58,586 bases of DNA, from contig NZ_QNRJ01000021.1 of NCBI RefSeq assembly GCF_003315075.1, forward strand, positions 1 to 58,586, read 5' to 3'. Below are positions 51,690 to 58,586 of this stretch, piece after piece. A model generated the notes under the pieces. That model worked only from the letters and a program-made list of their open reading frames with translations, made no database searches and was not told the origin of the DNA. This stretch comes from Rossellomorea aquimaris (GTDB lineage Bacteria > Bacillota > Bacilli > Bacillales > Bacillaceae_B). The position numbers were made by a program, and so were the translations under genes. Every line of letters starts with the position of its first letter. Position 1 is the first letter of the stretch.

Positions 51690-51905
51690 TTAAGCCTGAT
51701 CTTTCTTCTTTAACGGTTTGTACGCAACAAAAATAGCAAGTACAGCTGCTGCGACATTGATTAAAGTCCCGATAACGGGAGATCCTTTAAACCCATTACT
51801 ATGATACAAATTTGTTAAAATCAGACCAGCAATAATACTTAATATGATGTTACTTCCTATGAAAACTCCAATAAAAATAAAAAATTTCTTAGCGTTTTTC
51901 CACAA
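51690..51905 (-). CDS. two-helix small membrane protein
   Basis: A 71-residue protein with two membrane helices (about residues 10-30 and 43-60) and a basic end KPLKKKDQA. No family recognised. The 296 bases before it on the plus strand (51394-51689) show no other gene. Confidence 0.55.
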   Translation of the reverse strand: MWKNAKKFFIFIGVFIGSNIILSIIAGLILTNLYHSNGFKGSPVIGTLINVAAAVLAIFVAYKPLKKKDQA

Positions 51906-52019
51906 AATTCAGCACTCCAATAAATAAAGTATCGTTACCAGTACAGTAACAGAATTTTTCAGGAAAAACCAGTATAGATACTGAACAGAGTCGAGTATCC
52001 ACTGGACGTGGGAAGACAC

Positions 52020-52055
52020 AAAAAAACAGAGCACGTCAGCCGACGTACTCTGTTT
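52020..52055 (-). terminator. terminator after the cold-shock gene
   Basis: AAACAGAGCACGTC and GACGTACTCTGTTT form the stem (one mismatch); on the minus strand a T run follows. Confidence 0.85.
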
Positions 52056-52072
52056 GGAGTTTTACGATTGAA

Positions 52073-52270
52073 TTACTTTTGAACGTTAGCTGCTTGTGGT
52101 CCACGAGCACCTTCAACGATTTCAAATGTAACGTCTTGACCTTCTTCTAATGATTTGTATCCTTCACCTTGGATAGCAGAGAAGTGAACAAAAACATCGT
52201 CTTGACCTTCAACTTCGATGAAACCGAAACCTTTTTCAGCGTTAAACCATTTAACTTTACCTTGTAACAT
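52073..52270 (-). CDS. cold-shock protein, CspB family
   Basis: A 65-residue cold-shock domain protein with the RNA-binding motifs KGFGFI (RNP1) and VFVHFSAI (RNP2). It binds single-stranded nucleic acid and aids translation at low temperature. The start region [20 protein letters not shown] is typical. AGGAGGTA stands nine bases before the ATG. It has a long leader with its own promoter. Confidence 0.95.
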   Translation of the reverse strand: MLQGKVKWFNAEKGFGFIEVEGQDDVFVHFSAIQGEGYKSLEEGQDVTFEIVEGARGPQAANVQK

Positions 52271-52417
52271 AAAACAAGTACCTCCTAGTGCAGTTGCACA
52301 TAAAAATATTTATATTCCTGCTCTGATTAAAATTCAAGACGAATGTTCTTCAATCGTGCATATTAACCGAACAAAAATAACTATCTTTACTATAACAGAA
52401 TCTCATGCAAAATTCAA
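52271..52417 (-). promoter_or_regulatory. cold-shock gene promoter and leader
   Basis: On the minus strand a -35 TTGAAT (52412-52417) and a -10 TATAGT (52389-52394) are exactly 17 bases apart. Transcription would begin near 52382, leaving a leader of about 112 bases, as is usual for cold-shock genes that are controlled by mRNA structure. Confidence 0.75.
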
Positions 52418-52456
52418 GAATTTGAATGGGTCTTTTTGTAAAATACGATGTAGGAT

Positions 52457-53011
52457 TTAGTCCACGATTGAAATATTGTGTTCTTTTGCATAGAGTTTTT
52501 TGATCATGCGAATTTGTCCCCTATGATTGATTTCATCTTCAAATACATGAAACCATTTAAAGAAGTTATTTCCCTTTTCACCGTACCACCAGTCCGTTTC
52601 TTCATATAGCCAAGTTTCATCCAGTTGTTTGAACTGCTCCACCGTTTTGTTCCTGGTCATCTGCAAGTTCTCAAGGTAAAATTCGACTTTATTCCCTTTA
52701 ATCCTTTCGGCTGCCTTACTGCCTAAGCTTAAGGCAGGTTCCAAGGTCATTGCGTATTCCTCAATTTCATCATCACTTAGGTTTCCGAAGGTAAGGACCT
52801 GATAAATTTTTTCAACTGCATCAAAATGGGCAAGAAGCATACCGATTGAATTTGCTTCATCGTGACAACGATAGTCAAGCATTTCAACCGGTAAGTTCTC
52901 AACTTCGCTAACAGAAGTGAACCGTGCATAGTCCATCATTGAAAGGAGTAAAGAAAAGTCTTTCTTCATTCCATTTTTTTCTTTAATTAAATATAATGAG
53001 TTGATTTCCAT
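52457..53011 (-). CDS. DinB family protein
   Basis: A 184-residue four-helix DinB/DUF664 protein. The putative metal-binding His residues are in LLAHFDAVEKI and NHRGQI, the latter with FEDEINHRGQIRMIKKL at the end. Relatives act as thiol-dependent enzymes or are DNA-damage inducible; the function is unknown. The ATG at 53011 follows AGGGGGAG; the longer frame has no site. Confidence 0.82.
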   Translation of the reverse strand: MEINSLYLIKEKNGMKKDFSLLLSMMDYARFTSVSEVENLPVEMLDYRCHDEANSIGMLLAHFDAVEKIYQVLTFGNLSDDEIEEYAMTLEPALSLGSKAAERIKGNKVEFYLENLQMTRNKTVEQFKQLDETWLYEETDWWYGEKGNNFFKWFHVFEDEINHRGQIRMIKKLYAKEHNISIVD

Positions 53012-53092
53012 TGTTTCTCCCCCTCTTGTTCTTCTCTTACTATATATTGGATAAATAAAGGAAATCTCCTTGTTTTTTTGTCGATTAATCAA

Positions 53093-53476
53093 TTATTCAG
53101 GACTGTGCCGGGGATCTTTTAATAAATCACGTATCTCTTTAAGAAGCTCTTCCTTCTGATCGACCTTCACTTCCGCTTTGATCTCTTCTTTGCGTTCCAT
53201 TTTCTTATATAGCCGAATAATAAAGAATATAACGAGGGCTATGAGGAAGAAATCCACTACGTTTTGCAGGAACACCCCATATGTAATGACAGCTTCTCCT
53301 ACCGTAACTTTTAAGTTCGTAAAGCTGATGCCACCAAGCAATATACCTAGAAGGGGCATAATGATATCATCGACCAGGGATTTAACGATTTTACCAAAAG
53401 CAGCACCTATAATGACCGCCACTGCAAGATCTATGACATTACCTTTCACGGCAAACTTTTTAAACTCCTGCCACAT
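53093..53476 (-). CDS. mscL: large-conductance mechanosensitive channel MscL
   Basis: A 127-residue two-helix channel protein. The first helix region [20 protein letters not shown] and the second near [18 protein letters not shown] are characteristic, with a charged cytosolic tail. It opens under sudden osmotic downshift. The second of two ATG codons has the correct distance from AAAGGAG. The BCCT transporter nearby handles the opposite stress. Confidence 0.93.
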   Translation of the reverse strand: MWQEFKKFAVKGNVIDLAVAVIIGAAFGKIVKSLVDDIIMPLLGILLGGISFTNLKVTVGEAVITYGVFLQNVVDFFLIALVIFFIIRLYKKMERKEEIKAEVKVDQKEELLKEIRDLLKDPRHSPE

Positions 53477-53727
53477 TCGCATTCTCCTTTAGTCTATATA
53501 TGACGTACAGGCACTTGGCCTGTCAGGATTTAGTTTGCCACAATTATACAAATTTATATGTTGGATGACTTTCTTTCTGCTACACTAGCCTTTCAGAATT
53601 TCATTGTTTTCTTTGTTCATATTTGACATACATATTGTTTGATTAAAAATTCCCAAGGCTGGGATTCATACCTGTAATCGGCCCGTTATGTTACGATGGA
53701 AGAAAGTCGATGGGAGGATTATCTATC

Positions 53728-53976
53728 ATGTTTACGAAGATACCAAAAGAACAGAAAGATACTATGATTGAGCGAATTCAGACATTTCATTATAAGCAGA
53801 CCGGTGATGAAATTGGAGATTTAGGTGCTGGTAATTGGTTTGATTTCTTTATGAAAGAGATTGGTCCATACCTCTATAATCAGGGAGTGATGGATTCTAA
53901 AGATGTATTGATGGATAAGATGCTTCTTCTCGAGGACGATTTGTATGCCTTAAAAAGACCGGTCAATACCAAGTAA
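53728..53976 (+). CDS. DUF2164 family protein
   Basis: An 82-residue protein of the DUF2164 family: a helical N-terminal segment (KIPKEQKDTMIERIQTFHY), then GDEIGDLGAGNWFDFFMKEIG and YNQGVMDSKD. Function unknown. GGGAGGA stands about ten bases before the ATG. Confidence 0.8.
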   Translation: MFTKIPKEQKDTMIERIQTFHYKQTGDEIGDLGAGNWFDFFMKEIGPYLYNQGVMDSKDVLMDKMLLLEDDLYALKRPVNTK

Positions 53977-53986
53977 TCAGGACAGA

Positions 53987-54022
53987 CAAAGGAGCAGGTC
54001 ATTGCGGACCTACTCCTTTGTT
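53987..54022. terminator. terminator between convergent genes
   Basis: CAAAGGAGCAGGTC pairs with GGACCTACTCCTTTG; the right arm runs over the end of the lipoprotein gene. Confidence 0.8.
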
Positions 54023-54459
54023 ACATTATGAAGAACTTGATCATCAATTCGACCGTTATCATTAACAAGTTCAATCGTGACGGCTTCTTTATCTTTATTC
54101 TTTATTTCACTCATTAACTTATCGATCTCTTCCGGCTTTTTAATATCCACTGTTTTCTTAACCTCAAACTCTTGTGGTGATTCTCCCTGTTTACGGCTCT
54201 TTAACTCCTCATCTGTATAAATCAGATCCGTTCCCAGTGCATTTTTAATCGTGGCTCCCTGCAGGTAGAAACGGGTTTGAAACGGAGTATCCGGTTCAAG
54301 TGCTTTGTCTGAGAGCACTCCTCTGAATGTAATCGTATTGGCCTTTTCATTTATTGTCACTCCACCACTCATCACCATTTCAGCAGCATTCCGGTTACAG
54401 GCACTTAATAGAACGGCCATAAGGATTACGGCTATGATTACTACTTTTGATCCTTTCAC
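54010..54459 (-). CDS. lipoprotein of unknown function
   Basis: A 149-residue lipoprotein with the lipobox LSAC at residue 18-21 and a beta-rich domain after it (GVTINEKANTITFRGVLSD, TRFYLQGATIKNALG). No family recognised. GGGGGACACC is upstream; the start is clear because the signal peptide begins right there. Confidence 0.7.
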   Translation of the reverse strand: MKGSKVVIIAVILMAVLLSACNRNAAEMVMSGGVTINEKANTITFRGVLSDKALEPDTPFQTRFYLQGATIKNALGTDLIYTDEELKSRKQGESPQEFEVKKTVDIKKPEEIDKLMSEIKNKDKEAVTIELVNDNGRIDDQVLHNVTKE

Positions 54460-54883
54460 TAAGGTGTCCCCCTTATATGTATGTACTATATTATTTTACC
54501 AAATGTTAAATGAAAAGTGGAAATGGATGATAGGGGAAATATAAGAAATTAATAATTGAGATAGGATTCAGGGGACATACTGAGTTGAGGTATGTATTTT
54601 TTTAATAAATAAAAATAGAAGTCCTGGGGTGTAAGGACTTAGCCATCCTATTTTATCTTTGCATAACAATACGAAAAATCACTTGGTGGCTGGATCGAAG
54701 TAGCCATGTATACTCCTGGCTATCGTACACAGAGTGTGTACCGATTTCCTATATAGCTTTTTTGATTCTTCATTATTTCGGTTTGATCTTACCACCAATC
54801 GATAACATCCAATAAATCAATCGGACGATTTTTAAGATTTCGTTAGATTAATCATTTCAAATAGAGAAGCAAAGGAGTCTTAG
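54460..54883. other. gene-poor stretch with hairpins
   Basis: No coding sequence is seen. ACATAC/GTATGT (near 54576-54595) is followed by ATTTTTTT and resembles a plus-strand terminator without a gene before it. Further on, GTAGCC/GGCTAC-like and GTACACA/TGTGTAC pairs occur near 54700-54740. The content could be a small RNA or decayed gene, but nothing can be assigned. Confidence 0.4.
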
Positions 54884-55138
54884 ATGAACGGCATAGGATT
54901 CTCCGTTATATATGGGCTTAATGACTTCATGAACATGATGAAATTGTACGTTTTTCTAAGGAGCATAAAGAAAATTCCTATTCATTACTTTTTGAGATGC
55001 TTATTACATACAGCTTTAAGGATAAACATTTTTTCCTGTACACTTAGCATTCTCCAGCATTTAGCGCGAATAATCATCGTTATTTCCCCTCTCCTTATTT
55101 TCATCATCTTTTGCTTACTTTTCTTTACCTCCATTTAA
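54884..55138 (+). CDS. possible small membrane protein
   Basis: An 84-residue frame beginning MNGIGFSVIYGLNDFMNMMK with a C-terminal membrane helix (IIIVISPLLIFIIFCLLFF). AAAGGAG stands six bases before the ATG. The minus strand of the same region also has a short frame with an AAGGAG site, MIIRAKCWRMLSVQEKMFIL, so which is real is unsettled. Confidence 0.35.
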   Translation: MNGIGFSVIYGLNDFMNMMKLYVFLRSIKKIPIHYFLRCLLHTALRINIFSCTLSILQHLARIIIVISPLLIFIIFCLLFFTSI

Positions 55139-55284
55139 ACCATTACAAACACTTCAATTTGCTACATATTTACAAACAAAAATACTTTCTCCGACATGTT
55201 GCCCTATCGAAAAAAGTATTAATTGAAAACGAATGTCAATACGTATAGGTAATTGTAGAATTTCTTTTTAGAAAAATGCTGTTT

Positions 55285-55352
55285 TCGTAAATTTTGTTGT
55301 TTTAAAAAAAGCGAGTAGTGGTTGATTTCCGCTCCAATCAACTTTCTTAGCA
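55285..55352. repeat. repeat B remnant, centre deleted
   Basis: The flank TTTTCGTAAATTTTGTTG matches the flank of the composite repeats. GTTGATTTCCGCTCCAATCA at 55321 joins both ends of repeat B directly, without the GC-rich middle, followed by CTTTCTTAGCATG, as in copy 1. It looks like a scar from loss of the element centre. Confidence 0.75.
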
Positions 55353-55414
55353 TGATTTTTTTCTAAATCTACTTCTAGATATAGTTTTAGATTATAGCTT
55401 ATTGAAAAGACTAT

Positions 55415-56032
55415 TCACGAAATGTGTTTCACAAAATGATGAAGAACTCTGGCGGTTAATCCCCATATGACTTTGTCTTCATAGTAGTAAAAGTGTTCTT
55501 TCATATTTCTAGCCTGCCAGTTGTAATTTTCTCCGCCTGGAATTTGTTTGAACGGAAAGCTCTCTTCCGGCTCCATCTTGAACTTGATGTTATACAAGTC
55601 AGGTTCCCTTTCCTGTAGATAGGTCAATGGTGTAGTAAAGATTTCCTCCACCTCAGCTTGATTCGGTTTTAACTCTTTTATGGATACATTTATTTTGCCT
55701 ACGTATGGATAAATGATGGTCCCAAAAGGAGACACGATATAATCAAGGGGATACACATCTGTAATGGTGTCTGCATGAATTCCCAGTTCTTCTGATGTCT
55801 CACGAATAGCTGCTGCTTTCTCATCCGAATCACTTCGATCTATCCGCCCTCCAGGAAAACAAATTTCCCCTGGCTGTCTTCTCATGTTTAAGGAACGAAC
55901 TTCAAATAAAACATGCGTTTGGCCGTTGACCTCAATCAAAGGAAGTAGAATAGCATATTCAGAAAATGTTTCACTTCCAAGTATTCTGGGTGTTCTCTCT
56001 TTGAATAGCTGCAGTATCTCATTCACATCCAT
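55415..56032 (-). CDS. Nudix family CoA pyrophosphatase
   Basis: A 205-residue Nudix hydrolase. The Nudix region GGRIDRSDSDEKAAAIRETS with EELGI begins near residue 62, preceded by MRRQPGEICFPG, the pattern of the NudL/CoA pyrophosphatase subgroup. It would split coenzyme A or related dinucleotides. The ATG at 56032 has GAGGAGGGGAG upstream. Confidence 0.88.
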   Translation of the reverse strand: MDVNEILQLFKERTPRILGSETFSEYAILLPLIEVNGQTHVLFEVRSLNMRRQPGEICFPGGRIDRSDSDEKAAAIRETSEELGIHADTITDVYPLDYIVSPFGTIIYPYVGKINVSIKELKPNQAEVEEIFTTPLTYLQEREPDLYNIKFKMEPEESFPFKQIPGGENYNWQARNMKEHFYYYEDKVIWGLTARVLHHFVKHIS

Positions 56033-56183
56033 TCTATCTCCCCTCCTCACATAATCTATTCTATGATTTTCTTTATTATAGTATGAACATGAAGCAAGAC
56101 CAAACTATACGTTTTCCCAGCCCCCTATTCCATTCTTTCGTGTACGGATGGAAGCTTAGAAGACTTATTTTAATCCTGAACGA

Positions 56184-56216
56184 ATAAACATCCTGCTGAA
56201 CTTCTCGGCAGGATGC
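56184..56216 (-). terminator. terminator after the CDF gene
   Basis: CATCCTGC and GCAGGATG pair; on the minus strand TTTATTCG follows. Confidence 0.75.
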
Positions 56217-56224
56217 TCTGTTTC

Positions 56225-57205
56225 TTATTGAGGTTCCGGTTTACTTCCTTTCCATTCCTGAATTCCATCATCCTCGATGATCCCCAACGTTACGTCCGCA
56301 ATATCCGGATCACTCATTAATTTATCCTGTATGGCGAACTTAATATCATCTGCTTCTGAAAGTGGTAATCCTCTTTTCAGTTCAAGATACGATTCAACAT
56401 GATAGTATCGTCCTTCCTGAGTGATCCTCAGTTTGAAGATATCAATTACTGCTTCGTGCTCAAATATCGTACTAGCGATTCGGTCCTCGACTTCCTTCGG
56501 GGCAGCAACTCCTATCAGACCGACCATGTTGTCATAACCGACCCTAAAAGCCACTCCTACCATAAGGAATCCAATGACAATGGTGACGATTCCATCCAAA
56601 AGCTGATAGGCAGTGAAGTAGGACACCAATACAGCAATCAGGGCTAACATAGCCCCTGAAACAGCAACCAAATCCTCATAAAACACGAGCCTTGTCGGTG
56701 GTGAAGCACGCTTTACGTTTTTAAACGCTCCTGAGAAAATTCCCAAACCCGTGCTTTCTGCCCTTGCTTCCTGTCCAATTTCCTTCATTACTTTATAAAG
56801 AATGGCACCATCGATTAGGATATTCAGTAACAATACCGACACATTCAGCCAAATGCCCTTTACCTCAGCGGGATGTTTTAGTAAATGAATCCCTTCCCGT
56901 ATGGTTTCATAGGCCATAATGGAAACAACGATAACCGCAATCATACAAAAAAGATTGATGACTCTTCCGAAGCCTGTCGGAAATTTCTCCGTTGGTTGCT
57001 TCTCAGATAGAACACTTCCGATAAACACAAAACCCTGATTCACTGCATCAGCTAACGAATGCATCGCCGAGGCAAACATTGCTCCACTTCCACTGATGAA
57101 GTAAGCTATCCCTTTTGCAATCGCCAGAATCCCGTTCCCCACCATGGCGAAAAACGATGACTTGTTTCCTTTCTTCACCAATGAAAAAAAAGATTGATTC
57201 CCCAC
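56225..57205 (-). CDS. cation diffusion facilitator transporter
   Basis: A 326-residue CDF protein with six membrane helices and a C-terminal cytosolic domain. The metal site includes ASAMHSLADAVNQG in helix 2 and FYEDLVAVSGAM in helix 5. It exports a divalent metal (such as Zn or Mn) in exchange for protons. The GTG at 57205 is eight bases from AGGTGG; two earlier GTG codons overlap the site. Confidence 0.87.
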   Translation of the reverse strand: MGNQSFFSLVKKGNKSSFFAMVGNGILAIAKGIAYFISGSGAMFASAMHSLADAVNQGFVFIGSVLSEKQPTEKFPTGFGRVINLFCMIAVIVVSIMAYETIREGIHLLKHPAEVKGIWLNVSVLLLNILIDGAILYKVMKEIGQEARAESTGLGIFSGAFKNVKRASPPTRLVFYEDLVAVSGAMLALIAVLVSYFTAYQLLDGIVTIVIGFLMVGVAFRVGYDNMVGLIGVAAPKEVEDRIASTIFEHEAVIDIFKLRITQEGRYYHVESYLELKRGLPLSEADDIKFAIQDKLMSDPDIADVTLGIIEDDGIQEWKGSKPEPQ

Positions 57206-57364
57206 ATAGCACACCACCTATACTTAATTCTTAACAAGTAGTATCTCACCAGAATGAACTTTCATAAGTCAATTGACGAACCTTTTCAGCTTTTCTATAC
57301 TGTAACAATGAATGTATAGATGATTACATGTAAAACGAATCTATTTAGGTCAGGAGAACATAAC

Positions 57365-58426
57365 ATGGATTTTACTATTCAGAACCTTTCCTTCTATTTA
57401 ATACAAGTAGAGGGCAAAGGCGAAGAAGCCGATAAACGGCATAAGCATTTTCAGACGTTAACGGGAACCGAGTATGAAGAAAGTCCCTTAAAAAGCTTTT
57501 TAGATGGCGAACTAACCAAAATTGTGAAGCGGAAGGTAGACCGACATTCAAAGTCAGAGTCTGCCCCCACAAAAATTGGACGCTTTGTAGTAGAACCGGG
57601 TCATGAGCTGACTTCCAATCCAAATTATAATTTATTTCACCGTACCCGGTTTGCCGAAAACAAAGAGGACTTTCGCAAAGCCTGTGATCAAATTGTTCAA
57701 ATGTACATAGAAGCGAGTGCTATCCGAGGTGGAGCATTCCTCGTTGCGACTGCAAAGCTGACGAAATTCTTTGATGATCCCTTTGTGTTCATCATGAAAT
57801 GTGATTTCGAACCAAAGGTTGCCACCATAACCGATGAAGCGACTCTGATTCACAATGTTGAAATGGCGATTACGACGAAAAACATGAAATCCATCCAATA
57901 TCCCTATATGCCTGAAGAAGGAATGATGGACTCTGCCGAAATCAAAATCCATCAAGCTTCACACGCCAGATACTTTGAAGATTTCTTGAAATGGGTGGAA
58001 TATGAAAAGTCCATGCCCGAAATCGTAAAATCCCAAGTTTACGGGATGGTGAAGGAACATATTTCAGAAACCTATGCTGAAGAGAGTGATGAACGTGTTG
58101 AATTTGAAGAAGCGGTGGAAGAATGGGCAATCAGTCCTAAGCGCGAGCTTCAGGAAAGGTTCACAACTGAACAAGTGGTAGAAGCCACCTCCCAAATCGT
58201 CGAACAATCACCTGAAGTCGAACTGAAAGTAAAACTTGACCATGTTTCCGTGAAAGCCCTTCTCTCCGACTTTGGTGACAGCATTCATCTGGCAAAAGTG
58301 AACGGTCGATATGTACTGATGATTGAAAGCGAGTCCGTCATGTTCGAAAAAGGCTTCTCCCCGCTGGAATTTTTAAAACCTGATGAGCTGCATGAAGTGA
58401 TACAGCGAATACAAGAAAAAGAATAA
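57365..58426 (+). CDS. DUF3900/DUF3898 domain protein
   Basis: A 353-residue soluble, acidic protein, starting MDFTIQNLSFYLIQVEGKGE. I recall this as a Bacillus-specific protein with an N-terminal DUF3900 and a C-terminal DUF3898 region; the assignment is from memory of the family start. It resembles nucleoid-associated NdpA-type proteins in general form (FLDGELTKIVKRKV, FEDFLKWVEYEKSMPEIVKS). AGGAGA stands before the ATG. Function unknown. Confidence 0.65.
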   Translation: MDFTIQNLSFYLIQVEGKGEEADKRHKHFQTLTGTEYEESPLKSFLDGELTKIVKRKVDRHSKSESAPTKIGRFVVEPGHELTSNPNYNLFHRTRFAENKEDFRKACDQIVQMYIEASAIRGGAFLVATAKLTKFFDDPFVFIMKCDFEPKVATITDEATLIHNVEMAITTKNMKSIQYPYMPEEGMMDSAEIKIHQASHARYFEDFLKWVEYEKSMPEIVKSQVYGMVKEHISETYAEESDERVEFEEAVEEWAISPKRELQERFTTEQVVEATSQIVEQSPEVELKVKLDHVSVKALLSDFGDSIHLAKVNGRYVLMIESESVMFEKGFSPLEFLKPDELHEVIQRIQEKE

Positions 58427-58503
58427 GCTGGTGGCTGTGCCAAAAATAAAAATGCCACGATTTGAAGACGAACAATAGAAGTGTATGTTCTTAATACCGC
58501 TAA

Positions 58504-58586
58504 TGATTTCCGTGCAAGACTACGCTTTCCGCGGGTAGCCCGTGAGCCTCCTCGGCAAGCCTGCGGGGTCTCACATAAGCTACTTT
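58504..58586. repeat. repeat C, truncated by the window end
   Basis: GATTTCCGTGCAAGACTACG begins a GC-rich element with CCGTGAGCCTCCTCGGC and GCGGGGTCTCAC in its centre. It shares the core of repeats A and B but has other ends. It runs past 58586, so its full form is not seen. Confidence 0.75.

Overview
The window is a chromosomal piece of a low-GC, endospore-forming Bacillaceae. The left third follows the Bacillus subtilis yod neighbourhood gene by gene (kamA remnant, yokU, yozE, yodN, yozD, yodL, deoD, yodJ, ctpA). There are also a gerA-type germination operon, spo0M, a spore-protein-like peptide and many very strong AGGAGG ribosome sites. A four-gene carotenoid tailoring cluster points to a pigmented (yellow/orange) Bacillus relative of the Rossellomorea/B. 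marisflavi/B. aquimaris kind; that placement is inference. No rRNA, complete tRNA, CRISPR array, prophage or intact transposase was seen.

Layout. 1-11,000: yod-type housekeeping and sporulation genes, beginning with a kamA gene that has lost its 5' two thirds and interrupted by a small operon of a His/Lys-rich peptide, a PrkD/YbdM-like kinase and Spo0M. 11,000-21,500: an LCP protein, an AlbA_2 protein, a possible metal-handling operon (G3E GTPase, Cys-rich membrane protein, DUF2085), a MarR/MFS drug-efflux pair, a secreted CAP-domain protein, an SDR lacking its catalytic Tyr, and a MATE pump. 21,669-25,726: CruF-like hydratase, acyltransferase, glycosyltransferase and CrtN-type desaturase, all overlapping or nearly so. 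25,900-32,500: a second MurG-type protein, a GNAT gene with an elaborate tRNA-like leader, an amidohydrolase, a DedA-UppP pair for undecaprenyl phosphate recycling, and a frameshifted WYL regulator. 32,500-36,000: pxpA, YjbQ and DCC genes framed by large inverted composite repeats. 36,000-46,950: mixed metabolism, an RsbR-like protein, a TetR/SMR efflux operon and the gerA-gerB-gerC operon behind an RlaP-type nucleotidyltransferase. 47,000-58,586: transporters (AI-2E type, BCCT, MscL, CDF), small stress proteins, a cold-shock protein with its leader, DinB and Nudix proteins, and a further repeat running off the right edge.

How it works together. The clearest cooperating sets are the carotenoid tailoring genes (hydration, desaturation, glycosylation, acylation), UppP with DedA (dephosphorylation and return of the lipid carrier), the two regulator/efflux pairs, and the germination receptor. 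Gene decay is visible in four places (kamA, WYL regulator, 2'-5' RNA ligase, peptidase E), two of them close to repeats. The features most likely to be undescribed are the leader at 27919-28061, which combines a tRNA-like half, a long competing hairpin and a hairpin that hides the ribosome site, and the G3E/Cys-rich/DUF2085 operon.
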